Shown here one piece after another: positions 7,633 through 17,492 of a stretch of DNA of 48,026 nucleotides (position 1 is its first letter; each line of letters begins with the position of its first letter). The stretch is from NCBI GenBank assembly GCA_031423755.1, contig JANPGC010000049.1, forward strand, positions 1-48,026, read 5' to 3'. Source of the stretch: JANMEX01 sp031423755 (GTDB lineage Bacteria; Pseudomonadota; Alphaproteobacteria; Rhizobiales; Rhizobiaceae). The notes beneath the pieces were generated by a model that had not been told where the DNA came from, did no database searches, and saw only the letters and a list, made by a program, of their open reading frames with translations. A program made the translations under genes and the position numbers.

Positions 7633-8799
7633 ATGGGAATCTTCGTCAACCGGCGCTTCAACCTGATTTATGTCCACGCGGCCTTGCAGGCATTCACTGC
7701 ATACGGCGGCGAGGCGTTTGCCTTTGTCTATCTGTTGAAGGCGGGAATCCCTGTTCCGGTCGTGCTGCTGTCAATCGGCGGCCTGTTTGGCAGCCGGATG
7801 CTGTTTCGCATCGGGGTCCTGCCGCTTGTCAAGCGCATGGGGCTGCGTAACGCGCTGGTGCTTGGCATTATCATGGAGGGCCTCACCTATCCGCTGCTGT
7901 CTCAGATCAACGGCACGGGGCCCCTGCTGCTTTTCTACCTCACAATCTGGGCGGTGAGCAGCAGCATCTACTGGACGACCTATCATGCCTATGTGGTTTT
8001 GATCGGCGACGGCGAGCACCGGGGCGCGCAGGTGAGCGCCATGGAATTCATTGGCACCTTCATCGGGATCATCGCGCCGATCACCACGGGTCTGCTGCTG
8101 ACATGGTTTGCGCCACTCATAGCCTTCAGCGTTGTCGGCCTCGCCATGGCCGCGTCGGCGATCCCGCTGTTGTACTTGCCAAATCTGCGAATTGCGCCGG
8201 ATGCGCAAATTCCGCGCGAAACACGGCGGCTGGCCCGCCTTGTCATGTTCACCGACGGCTTGCGGGCCGGCGCGTTCTATTTCACTTGGTTGATCGCGCT
8301 GTTCATCACGCTCGGATCAAGCTTTGCCGCGTACGGCGGCGCTCTATCGCTGGCGGGAATCGCGGGAGCTGCGGCGGGTCTTTATGTCGGCAGGTCCATT
8401 GATCTTGGCAAAGGCCGTCGCGCCGCGCAGATCGGCTTTGCTGTCCTTGGCTTGGCTGTCCTCGCCCGAGCCTTCGGCTACCCTTACGCCTGGAGCGCCG
8501 TGCTCGCCAACGCCATCGCCGCCATCGCCATGCCGATATACGGGACAGCGTTCAGCGCGCGTGTTTACGCGCTGGCGCAGAAATCACCTTGCCCGCTGCG
8601 CTTCCACATCGTCGCCGAAGGCGGCTGGGATTTGGGCACGGCAACAGCTTGTCTTACCTCCGCGGGCCTTCTTTATCTCGGCTTCAGCTTTTTCTGGCCT
8701 CTGATGCTGGCGCTGGTGGCATGCGCGCTGGGGTACTGGATCGTGACGCGGAGCTTTGATGGGGAGATCGGGCAAGCTGTGATCCCTCGCGCAGTATAG
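7633..8799 (+). CDS. MFS transporter
   Basis: This is a 388-residue membrane protein with about 12 hydrophobic segments separated by basic loops, as expected for the major facilitator superfamily. There is a central cytoplasmic loop near residues 185-205 (PRETRRLARL). No sugar-porter or drug-efflux signature is clear enough to name a substrate. No convincing ribosome site precedes the ATG, and the previous stop is 59 bases away, so the true start is uncertain. As the last gene of the TetR-led cassette it may export or import the compound the cassette deals with (inference). It converges on acnA, with a hairpin between them. Confidence 0.85.
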   Translation: MGIFVNRRFNLIYVHAALQAFTAYGGEAFAFVYLLKAGIPVPVVLLSIGGLFGSRMLFRIGVLPLVKRMGLRNALVLGIIMEGLTYPLLSQINGTGPLLLFYLTIWAVSSSIYWTTYHAYVVLIGDGEHRGAQVSAMEFIGTFIGIIAPITTGLLLTWFAPLIAFSVVGLAMAASAIPLLYLPNLRIAPDAQIPRETRRLARLVMFTDGLRAGAFYFTWLIALFITLGSSFAAYGGALSLAGIAGAAAGLYVGRSIDLGKGRRAAQIGFAVLGLAVLARAFGYPYAWSAVLANAIAAIAMPIYGTAFSARVYALAQKSPCPLRFHIVAEGGWDLGTATACLTSAGLLYLGFSFFWPLMLALVACALGYWIVTRSFDGEIGQAVIPRAV

Positions 8800-8800
8800 G

Positions 8801-8835
8801 CTTCGCCCCCGACGTGGTCAGGGGCGAAGTTGTTG
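8801..8835 (+). terminator. Intrinsic terminator between MFS gene and acnA
   Basis: A perfect 9-bp stem CTTCGCCCC/GGGGCGAAG (8801-8809 and 8821-8829) with an 11-base loop is followed by TTGTTGT on the plus strand. It sits one base after the MFS stop and just before the end of acnA. The minus strand has no T-run, so it mainly serves the cassette. Confidence 0.65.
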
Positions 8836-8841
8836 TGCAAG

Positions 8842-11553
<2,712 letters not shown>

Positions 11554-11838
11554 GGATGGATCTCCTTGGTATACAAAGGGCCGGTCACGGGTGAACTGGC
11601 TGGCACGGGCGGGAGCCACGGGCATTCAGCTTGCAGGTGCGATCATTTCCGCGAAAGTTCACCCGGCCCACCGGTTCAAGGCCGGCAGCCGAAGGATCGG
11701 CAAAAGGGTTTCCACGCCGACCGCTGGCATGGTTGCAGAAGGCTTAGACAATTTCGTATGGAGTGGAAAGGCCAACCAAGGTCAAAGATGCTGCGCTGCA
11801 AAAAAATATCAGGCCAGCGCGCTCAAGAGGGGAACGGC

Positions 11839-12459
11839 ATGAGGCTGGTGGCCGAAGGTCTTGGCGTCGAGCGGGGCGGAACGGAGCTGTTTTCCGCGCT
11901 GGCCTTTGTGCTTGGGCAAGGCGAAGGCATGGCAGTGACAGGCAGCAATGGCACGGGCAAGTCGACGCTGCTGCGCATTCTTGCCGGATTGCTGCGGCCA
12001 AGCGCCGGTTCTGCGCGTGTTGTCGGGGGCGATGGAGCAAATTGCCACAATGCGCTGCACTATCTCGGACCACTCAATGCAATGAAGGATCAGCTGACCA
12101 CTTTTGAGAACTTGGCCTTCTGGTCCGGCCATTTGGCCTCATATGAAGGCGCGGTCCCTGTTGCTGTGCACGAAGCATTGGACGCCGTGCAACTGGCGCA
12201 TGTCGCTGACATTCCATTTGGTTATCTTTCCACCGGCCAGAAGCGCCGCGTCGCCATTGCACGGCTGCTTTGCATTCAACGTCCGGTCTGGCTTGTCGAT
12301 GAGCCGACGTCTGGTCTCGACTCGGCATCCGGCAAGCTGTTCGCAGCGCTCGCCGCCAGTCATTTGGCGGCAGGCGGAATCCTCGTTGCCGCCACGCATC
12401 TGCCGCTTGGCATAGACGGGCTGATTGCGCTTCAGCTTGGCGAGAGCACCAGCACATGA
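11839..12459 (+). CDS. ccmA: Heme ABC exporter ATP-binding protein CcmA
   Basis: This is a 206-residue ABC ATPase that works with CcmB, CcmC and CcmD to load heme onto CcmE during cytochrome c maturation. Visible motifs are Walker A GSNGTGKST (about residues 35-43), a short Q-loop region, a signature variant LSTGQKRRVAIARLL, and Walker B WLVDEPTSGLD. The length fits CcmA. The start at 11839 has GAGGGG about 7 bases upstream; longer in-frame starts lack ribosome sites. The stop overlaps ccmB by four bases (ATGA). Confidence 0.93.
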   Translation: MRLVAEGLGVERGGTELFSALAFVLGQGEGMAVTGSNGTGKSTLLRILAGLLRPSAGSARVVGGDGANCHNALHYLGPLNAMKDQLTTFENLAFWSGHLASYEGAVPVAVHEALDAVQLAHVADIPFGYLSTGQKRRVAIARLLCIQRPVWLVDEPTSGLDSASGKLFAALAASHLAAGGILVAATHLPLGIDGLIALQLGESTST

Positions 12460-13118
12460 CGGCGCTGATCGCCCGCGAATTCAAGATGGCCATGCGCGCT
12501 GGCTCCGGCGCATTGACCGGGCTGCTGTTCTTTTTAGCCGTGATTGCCGTCATCCCGTTCGGTGTCGGGCCGGACATGAAGCTATTGGCGCGCATCGGCC
12601 CGGCAATTCTTTGGATCGGAGCATTGCTGGCCTCGCTCCTCGGTCTCGACCGGCTGTTTCAGATCGACCGCGAAGACGGTTCGCTCGACCTGATGGTATC
12701 GGGTCAGGACATTCTTTCCCTGTCGCTGACCGTGTTCGCCAAGGCGCTCAGCCACTGGCTGGTGACAGTTCTGCCGCTTGTTTTTGCCGCGCCTGTGCTC
12801 GGATTGATCATGAACATGGAACCGCTCGCCATCGGCGCAGCAACCCTCACGCTGCTGGTCGGCACTCCGGCCATAACATTCATCGGCGCTGTGGGTGCTG
12901 CGGTGACCGTCGCTCTTCCGCGCGGCGGGCTGCTCGTGTCTGTGCTGATCCTGCCGCTCGTCATTCCGGTGCTTATTTTCGGCGTGTCGGCAACGCTTGG
13001 TGCGCTCGAAGACCCGACGCCATTTCTCGCGCCATTCTTGATCCTGTGCGCGCTGACCTTGTTCTTTGCAGTGCTGGGAACGGTGGCGGCGGCTTTCGCC
13101 CTCAAAGGCTCGGATTAG
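12456..13118 (+). CDS. ccmB: Heme exporter membrane subunit CcmB
   Basis: This is a 220-residue integral membrane protein with six hydrophobic segments, the standard size for CcmB. It includes the characteristic DRLFQIDREDGSLDLMVSGQ stretch that follows the second segment in this family. It forms the membrane part of the CcmAB transporter that releases holo-CcmE from CcmC and CcmD. It is coupled to ccmA by an ATGA overlap. The gene after it (13132) is on the opposite strand, so the ccm transcript ends here instead of running into ccmC. Confidence 0.93.
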   Translation: MTALIAREFKMAMRAGSGALTGLLFFLAVIAVIPFGVGPDMKLLARIGPAILWIGALLASLLGLDRLFQIDREDGSLDLMVSGQDILSLSLTVFAKALSHWLVTVLPLVFAAPVLGLIMNMEPLAIGAATLTLLVGTPAITFIGAVGAAVTVALPRGGLLVSVLILPLVIPVLIFGVSATLGALEDPTPFLAPFLILCALTLFFAVLGTVAAAFALKGSD

Positions 13119-13131
13119 CCCGAGACGAAGG

Positions 13132-14322
13132 TCAGGATGCCCGCTGCTCGCGCATGGGCGCTTCGGCATGAATGCGTGCGCCATTCACCATCTGAACGGT
13201 CCTCAGTTTGGGGCGTGAGTCTTTCGCAAGAGCGGCGTCTTTCGTGAGGACAGCACCCTCGACGCGAGCTTCGTTCACCGGCTCTGGCTTTGAAATACTC
13301 TCCACCATCTGGCGGTTGGAATTTTCAATCATGCTGGCGTGATCATTGCGCAATTCGTCGCGCAGCTTCTGTGTCAGCTGCGTCAGGAACTCGACCTTTG
13401 AATTCAAACCGGCAATTTTGCCCTCGGCGACGTTCAAGTGCTTGTCCCGGTTCGCAAGCTTCTGCATCAGATCCTGCTGGTGTTCCGCAGATTCCGCCAA
13501 GCGCTTCTGCAGGTCCTTTTCCATCTGGGCCTCACGCATTAGCACCGCCGAAAGCGTCGAAGCCGAGTGGTTGCCGGATTCTTGCGAGGCTGCGAGCTTT
13601 GCCGAAAGGTCGGCTACAAGCTCTTCCTGTTTCTGCAACTCGCGCGACTTTGTCGAGATTGCCGATTTGATATCGGCAACTTCGCGCATCTGGCTCTGAA
13701 TCACTGCATTGTGCTCAAGTGCCTTCTGGCGAAGAGCCATGTTTTCTTCGCCCGCACGCGTTGCCTTGGACTCGGCCTTTGCCAGCGAGTAGATCAATTC
13801 GTTGTTCTCGCTCTGGTGCTGGGCGAACTGGCCTTCGAGCGAAGAAAGCATCGATTGGGCCGACGCATATTTTTCCTTCACGACCAGAAGCTCTTCCTCA
13901 AGCCGAGCGGCGAGTGGGCGATAGTGGGCGACCTCGGTCTCGAGGCCGGACATGCGATGGTCAACCGCTTCCTTGCTGCGCGAAAGTTCGGCCAGAGCTG
14001 CGGCTTGCGACGAGTTCTCCTCGACGAGCTTGGTGAGCAACGGCTGCAGTGTCGCAGCACGGGCGCTCAAGGTTTCAATTTCGGATGACCAGTTTGCAAA
14101 AGTTGCAAACTGGCAACTGATATCAACTGACTGTTGCTTTACCGAGTTCATGAGATTTTCGACTTCGGTTCTGAACAGCGACCGGTGCATCTGATCTTTC
14201 TCGGGTGCCAGGGAAAGCTCGATGTCAAATTCTTCCAGGTCAAATTCCTCAAGCGGCGCGGACGTAAATTCGATTTCCTCGTTTACCTTGTCCTTGCCTA
14301 GGCCCGCCAAAAAGTTAAGCAT
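13132..14322 (-). CDS. Coiled-coil protein of unknown function, inserted in the ccm cluster
   Basis: This is a 396-residue protein from the ATG at 14322, which has CGGAG 7-8 bases upstream (an ATG at 14337 lacks one). After an acidic N-terminus (residues about 8-45) nearly the whole chain, about 60-340, is heptad-rich, with E, K, Q, A and L dominating and few prolines; it must form a long coiled coil. The C-terminus is basic. There is no signal peptide or membrane segment. Such proteins can be cytoskeletal or polar scaffolds, but I do not recognise the family. A TTAA-N7-TTAA site 29 bases upstream points to cell-cycle control. Confidence 0.8.
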   Translation of the reverse strand: MLNFLAGLGKDKVNEEIEFTSAPLEEFDLEEFDIELSLAPEKDQMHRSLFRTEVENLMNSVKQQSVDISCQFATFANWSSEIETLSARAATLQPLLTKLVEENSSQAAALAELSRSKEAVDHRMSGLETEVAHYRPLAARLEEELLVVKEKYASAQSMLSSLEGQFAQHQSENNELIYSLAKAESKATRAGEENMALRQKALEHNAVIQSQMREVADIKSAISTKSRELQKQEELVADLSAKLAASQESGNHSASTLSAVLMREAQMEKDLQKRLAESAEHQQDLMQKLANRDKHLNVAEGKIAGLNSKVEFLTQLTQKLRDELRNDHASMIENSNRQMVESISKPEPVNEARVEGAVLTKDAALAKDSRPKLRTVQMVNGARIHAEAPMREQRAS

Positions 14323-14672
14323 CGTGAAACTCCGCATGCGCTGTACAAAATTAACTGTTTGTTAAGATTTCATAAGCTGTGGAAAATGTCGAATCGATAT
14401 TGATTTTGTGATTAACGTCTGTATTGGCGGCCAAAGCCAAAATCGAAACAATTGAAGATTGAAACAAACCTGACGGAAAAAAATTCAACCTCAGTTAGTA
14501 AATTGGCAACAAAACATCAATTATCCGCGCACTTGTGCACGGCAGGGTTTAAGACTCGGAAACTCTAACCATCGAATTTCTGGCTTGTAAATTGTGCCCG
14601 CGTCCAGCGGCAGATTATCACGTTTGCGTTGGATCAATTGCGAAGCGTGGCGAGCGCGGCTAAAGGCAGAGC
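14323..14672. other. AT-rich divergent intergenic region between coiled-coil gene and ccmC
   Basis: About 350 bases of clearly lower GC than the flanks, with no convincing gene. It must carry the promoters of both divergent genes. It holds a CtrA-type site (14351-14365), GANTC sites of the CcrM methylation type near 14393 (GAATC) and 14552 (GACTC), and a short palindrome GCACTTGTGC near 14529. Confidence 0.6.
14351..14365 (-). promoter_or_regulatory. Putative CtrA-binding site upstream of coiled-coil gene
   Basis: The sequence TTAACTGTTTGTTAA is an exact TTAA-N7-TTAA, the consensus for the alphaproteobacterial cell-cycle regulator CtrA, and reads as such on either strand. It lies 29-43 bases before the coiled-coil start codon at 14322, a promoter-proximal position, and more than 300 bases from ccmC. 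Binding is not shown. Confidence 0.55.
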
Positions 14673-15461
14673 ATGAGTGATACAAGCACTGAAATTTCAC
14701 CAAAACCCGGAATTGGCGCATGGCTGGTACAGCTGGCCAATCCAACCGTGTTTTTGTCTTGGTCAGGAAGAGTGCTGCCTTGGCTGATGAGTATTGCGTT
14801 GGTTGTCACAATGACCGGGCTGTGGATGGGCTTTGCCGCGCCAGAAGATTATCAGCAGGGTCGGACTGTGCAGATCATGTACATTCATGTGCCGTTCGCC
14901 TGGCTTTCCATGATGGTCTGGACAGTGATGAGCCTGTCAGCACTCGGCACCCTCGTCTGGCGGCATCCGCTGGCGGATGTCTCAATAAGAGCTGCGGCAC
15001 CGATTGGCGCGGCTTTCACATTTCTGGCGCTGGTCACCGGCTCGCTCTGGGGCAAGCCGATGTGGGGCACTTGGTGGGTCTGGGACGCGCGGCTGACGTC
15101 GGTGTTTGTCCTGTTCCTCATGTATCTCGGCGTCATCGCGCTGTCGCGCGCGCTCGATGATCCGTCCAGTTCCGCCCGTGCCGTCGCCATTCTGGTGCTC
15201 GTCGGTTTCATCAACATTCCGATCATCAAATTCTCGGTCGAATGGTGGAACACGCTGCACCAGCCGGCAGCCGTGTTCCGCATGGACGGGCCAACCATTC
15301 ACCCGAGCCTGCTCTGGCCCCTCCTGATTTCGGCCATCGGCTTCACCTTGCTGTTCTTTGCCCTGCACATGATGGCGATGCAGAACGAAATCTGGCAGCG
15401 CCGCATTGTCTCCATGCGCCGGATGGCAGCCCGCTCCGGCGCGGATGGAGACGTCGCATGA
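14673..15461 (+). CDS. ccmC: Heme transporter/handling protein CcmC
   Basis: This is a 262-residue membrane protein with six hydrophobic segments. It contains the heme-binding tryptophan-rich motif WGTWWVWDARLTS (about residues 129-141) that defines the heme-handling family, flanked by conserved histidines in YIHVPFAW and NTLHQPAA. CcmC attaches heme to CcmE in the periplasm. The start at 14673 has AAGGCAGAG just upstream. It needs its own promoter because the coiled-coil gene separates it from ccmAB. The stop overlaps ccmD by four bases. Confidence 0.95.
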   Translation: MSDTSTEISPKPGIGAWLVQLANPTVFLSWSGRVLPWLMSIALVVTMTGLWMGFAAPEDYQQGRTVQIMYIHVPFAWLSMMVWTVMSLSALGTLVWRHPLADVSIRAAAPIGAAFTFLALVTGSLWGKPMWGTWWVWDARLTSVFVLFLMYLGVIALSRALDDPSSSARAVAILVLVGFINIPIIKFSVEWWNTLHQPAAVFRMDGPTIHPSLLWPLLISAIGFTLLFFALHMMAMQNEIWQRRIVSMRRMAARSGADGDVA

Positions 15462-15613
15462 CCGCGCACATGGCCTATGTCGCAGCCGCTTATGGCGTCA
15501 GCGCAATTGTCCTCGGCATTCTTGCACTCGCTTTGTTGCTCCAGCGCCTGCGTGCCAAAAGGCAGATTGCAGCACTTGAGGCGGCAGGCATCAAACGCCG
15601 CTCGGAAAGCTGA
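15458..15613 (+). CDS. ccmD: Heme exporter protein CcmD
   Basis: This is a 51-residue protein with one membrane segment (YVAAAYGVSAIVLGILALAL) followed by a basic tail QRLRAKRQ, the classic CcmD layout. CcmD is needed to release holo-CcmE from CcmC. The ATG at 15458 overlaps the ccmC stop as ATGA, and ccmG begins 2 bases after the CcmD stop. Confidence 0.9.
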   Translation: MTAHMAYVAAAYGVSAIVLGILALALLLQRLRAKRQIAALEAAGIKRRSES

Positions 15614-15615
15614 CA

Positions 15616-16182
15616 ATGGTTGCGCAAACACAGCTGCCAAAAAAGCGAAACTGGATTGCCTTCGCGCCAATCATTCTCTTTGCTGGCCTTGCTGCAGTGT
15701 TCGCTCTGCAGCTTGTTTCGGGCAAGGATACCGGTGAATTGCCATCGATGCTGATCGGCAAACCTGCACCGCAGACTGACCTGCCGCCGCTTGACCCAAC
15801 TACGCCCGGATTGAAGTCGTCCGATTTCACCGGCCGCGTCACGGTGCTGAATGTATTCGCCTCCTGGTGCGTGCCCTGCCGCGAGGAAGCTCCGGCGTTG
15901 ATCGAATTTTCCAAGGACAAGCGCTTCACGCTGGCCGGGCTGAACTACAAGGATAAGCCCGAAAACGCCGCACGGTTTCTTGCTGATTTCGGCAACCCAT
16001 TCGCAGTGATCGGAGCAGACATTTCCGGCCGTGCAGGCATCGACTGGGGCGTTTACGGTGTTCCGGAGACATATGTGATCGGCAAAGATGGAACGATCCG
16101 TTACAAATTCGTCGGCCCGCTGGATGCCGCAAGCTGGAAGGCGAGCGTGCTGCCGGAGATCGAGAAGGCGTTGGCTGGATAA
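15616..16182 (+). CDS. ccmG: Thiol:disulfide interchange protein CcmG/DsbE
   Basis: This is a 188-residue periplasmic thioredoxin-like protein anchored by an N-terminal membrane segment (FAPIILFAGLAAVFALQL). The active site is FASWCVPCREE with Cys85 and Cys88. YGVPETYVIGKDG contains the cis-proline region. It reduces the heme-binding cysteines of apocytochrome c. It belongs to the ccmC-ccmD-ccmG unit; the following SDR gene starts on the last base of its stop codon. No ccmE, ccmF, ccmH or ccmI gene is in the window. Confidence 0.94.
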   Translation: MVAQTQLPKKRNWIAFAPIILFAGLAAVFALQLVSGKDTGELPSMLIGKPAPQTDLPPLDPTTPGLKSSDFTGRVTVLNVFASWCVPCREEAPALIEFSKDKRFTLAGLNYKDKPENAARFLADFGNPFAVIGADISGRAGIDWGVYGVPETYVIGKDGTIRYKFVGPLDAASWKASVLPEIEKALAG

Positions 16183-16859
16183 TGGCAGTCGCGGTCAACA
16201 ACATAAGGCGCGTTCTGGTAACCGGCGGCAATCGCGGCATCGGGCTTGCTATTGCCAGCGGACTGCAACGACGCGGACTGGATGTCGCAATAGGCAGCCG
16301 AAGCAAGGCGGATGGCGTGGCAGCGGTAGCTGGAACAAATATCTCTTGTGTCGAGCTTGACGTTTCCGACACCAAATCCATCGATGCTGCCGTCTCGCTG
16401 GCGGGCCCGTTCGACGTGCTGGTCAACAATGCGGGAGTTCTGTTTCATGAGCCGATGCTGGCACATCCGGAACAGTTCGAGCAATCCATGCAGGTGATGG
16501 TCGAAGGGCCATACAGGCTGATACGCGCCTGCGCGCCGCACATGACCCGGCAAGGCTACGGCCGCATCGTCAATGTCAGTTCAGGCTGGGGTGCTTTCGC
16601 CGAAGGCATCACTGCGCCAAGCGCCTATGGCGTTGCCAAGGCGGCGCTGAATGCGCTCACTTTGGCACTTTCTCACCAACTGCCGCCGTCCGTCAAAATC
16701 AACTCCATGTGCCCGGGCTGGGTCCGCACACGCATGGGCGGGCCCTCGGCATCCCGCACACCCGACGAAGGTGCGGATACAGCAATCTGGCTTGCAACGC
16801 TGCCGGATGACGGACCGACTGGCGCATTCTTCCGCAACAGGAAGCCAATCGGCTGGTAG
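16182..16859 (+). CDS. SDR family NAD(P)-dependent oxidoreductase
   Basis: This is a 225-residue short-chain dehydrogenase. The cofactor motif is VTGGNRGIGLAIASG (TGxxxGIG, about residues 14-21), NNAG is present in DVLVNNAGVLF, a catalytic Ser lies in VNVSSGWG, and the YxxxK pair is Tyr149 and Lys153. The C-terminal substrate loop is short. Its ATG overlaps the ccmG stop (TAATG), so it is cotranscribed with the ccm genes, yet nothing links it to heme metabolism. It converges on yciB, with only 3 bases between the two stops. The substrate is unknown. Confidence 0.9.
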   Translation: MAVAVNNIRRVLVTGGNRGIGLAIASGLQRRGLDVAIGSRSKADGVAAVAGTNISCVELDVSDTKSIDAAVSLAGPFDVLVNNAGVLFHEPMLAHPEQFEQSMQVMVEGPYRLIRACAPHMTRQGYGRIVNVSSGWGAFAEGITAPSAYGVAKAALNALTLALSHQLPPSVKINSMCPGWVRTRMGGPSASRTPDEGADTAIWLATLPDDGPTGAFFRNRKPIGW

Positions 16860-16862
16860 GCC

Positions 16863-17492
16863 TTATTTCTCTTCCACCGTATGCTTCATGATCAGCGGCA
16901 TCTGCAGGAAGGTGAACACCAGTGTGATCGGCATCGTTCCCCAAACTTTGAACGCGACCCAGAAATCGGTCGAGAAGTTGCGCCACACCACTTCATTCAA
17001 GACAGCCAGAAACAGGAAGAACAGCCCCCAGCGCAGCGTCAGCTTGCTCCAGCCGTCCGCATCCAGCTTGAACGCCGAGCCGAACACATAGCCGAGCAGC
17101 GGCTTGCCGAAATAGAGCCCGCCAAGCAGCGCGCCTCCGAACAGCGTGTTGATGATCGTCGGCTTCATTTTGATGAACGTGTCATCCTTCAGATAAAGCG
17201 TCATTGCGCCGAACAACAACACGATCACGCCCGACACCAACGGCATGATCGGCAGCGTGCCGGTCAAAATTTTGGATGCGACCAAAGCGATGATCGTTGC
17301 AGCCATGAAAAGCGCCGTGCCGATGAAAATCGGTCCGCCAAGACCGGCCAGCGCCGGAAAATGTTCCGCCAGCCAGGTGCCGCGCGAATTGGCGAAAAAG
17401 AACACCATCAGCGGCCCGAGCTCCAGCGCCAGCTTCAGCGCCGGATTGGTTTGGCGCTCGCCCTTGGTGCCGGGCAGTTCTTCAAATTTCAT
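16863..17492 (-). CDS. yciB: Inner-membrane septation protein YciB/IspA-type
   Basis: This is a 209-residue membrane protein with about five to six hydrophobic segments, beginning with LKLALELGPLMVFFFANSRG, the family's signature opening. Other family blocks are FGGALLGGLYFGKPLLGYVF and LTLRWGLFFLFLAVLNEVVW. The family is linked to envelope maintenance and cell division in enterobacteria; in alphaproteobacteria its role is inferred. It is coupled to ftsY by an ATGA overlap. The name intracellular septation protein A is also used. Confidence 0.92.
   Translation of the reverse strand: MKFEELPGTKGERQTNPALKLALELGPLMVFFFANSRGTWLAEHFPALAGLGGPIFIGTALFMAATIIALVASKILTGTLPIMPLVSGVIVLLFGAMTLYLKDDTFIKMKPTIINTLFGGALLGGLYFGKPLLGYVFGSAFKLDADGWSKLTLRWGLFFLFLAVLNEVVWRNFSTDFWVAFKVWGTMPITLVFTFLQMPLIMKHTVEEK

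Noticed and set aside
14519..14530. DnaA box in the AT-rich gap (TTATCCGCG)
   Set aside because: It departs from the TTATCCACA consensus, is single, and there is no other sign of a replication origin.
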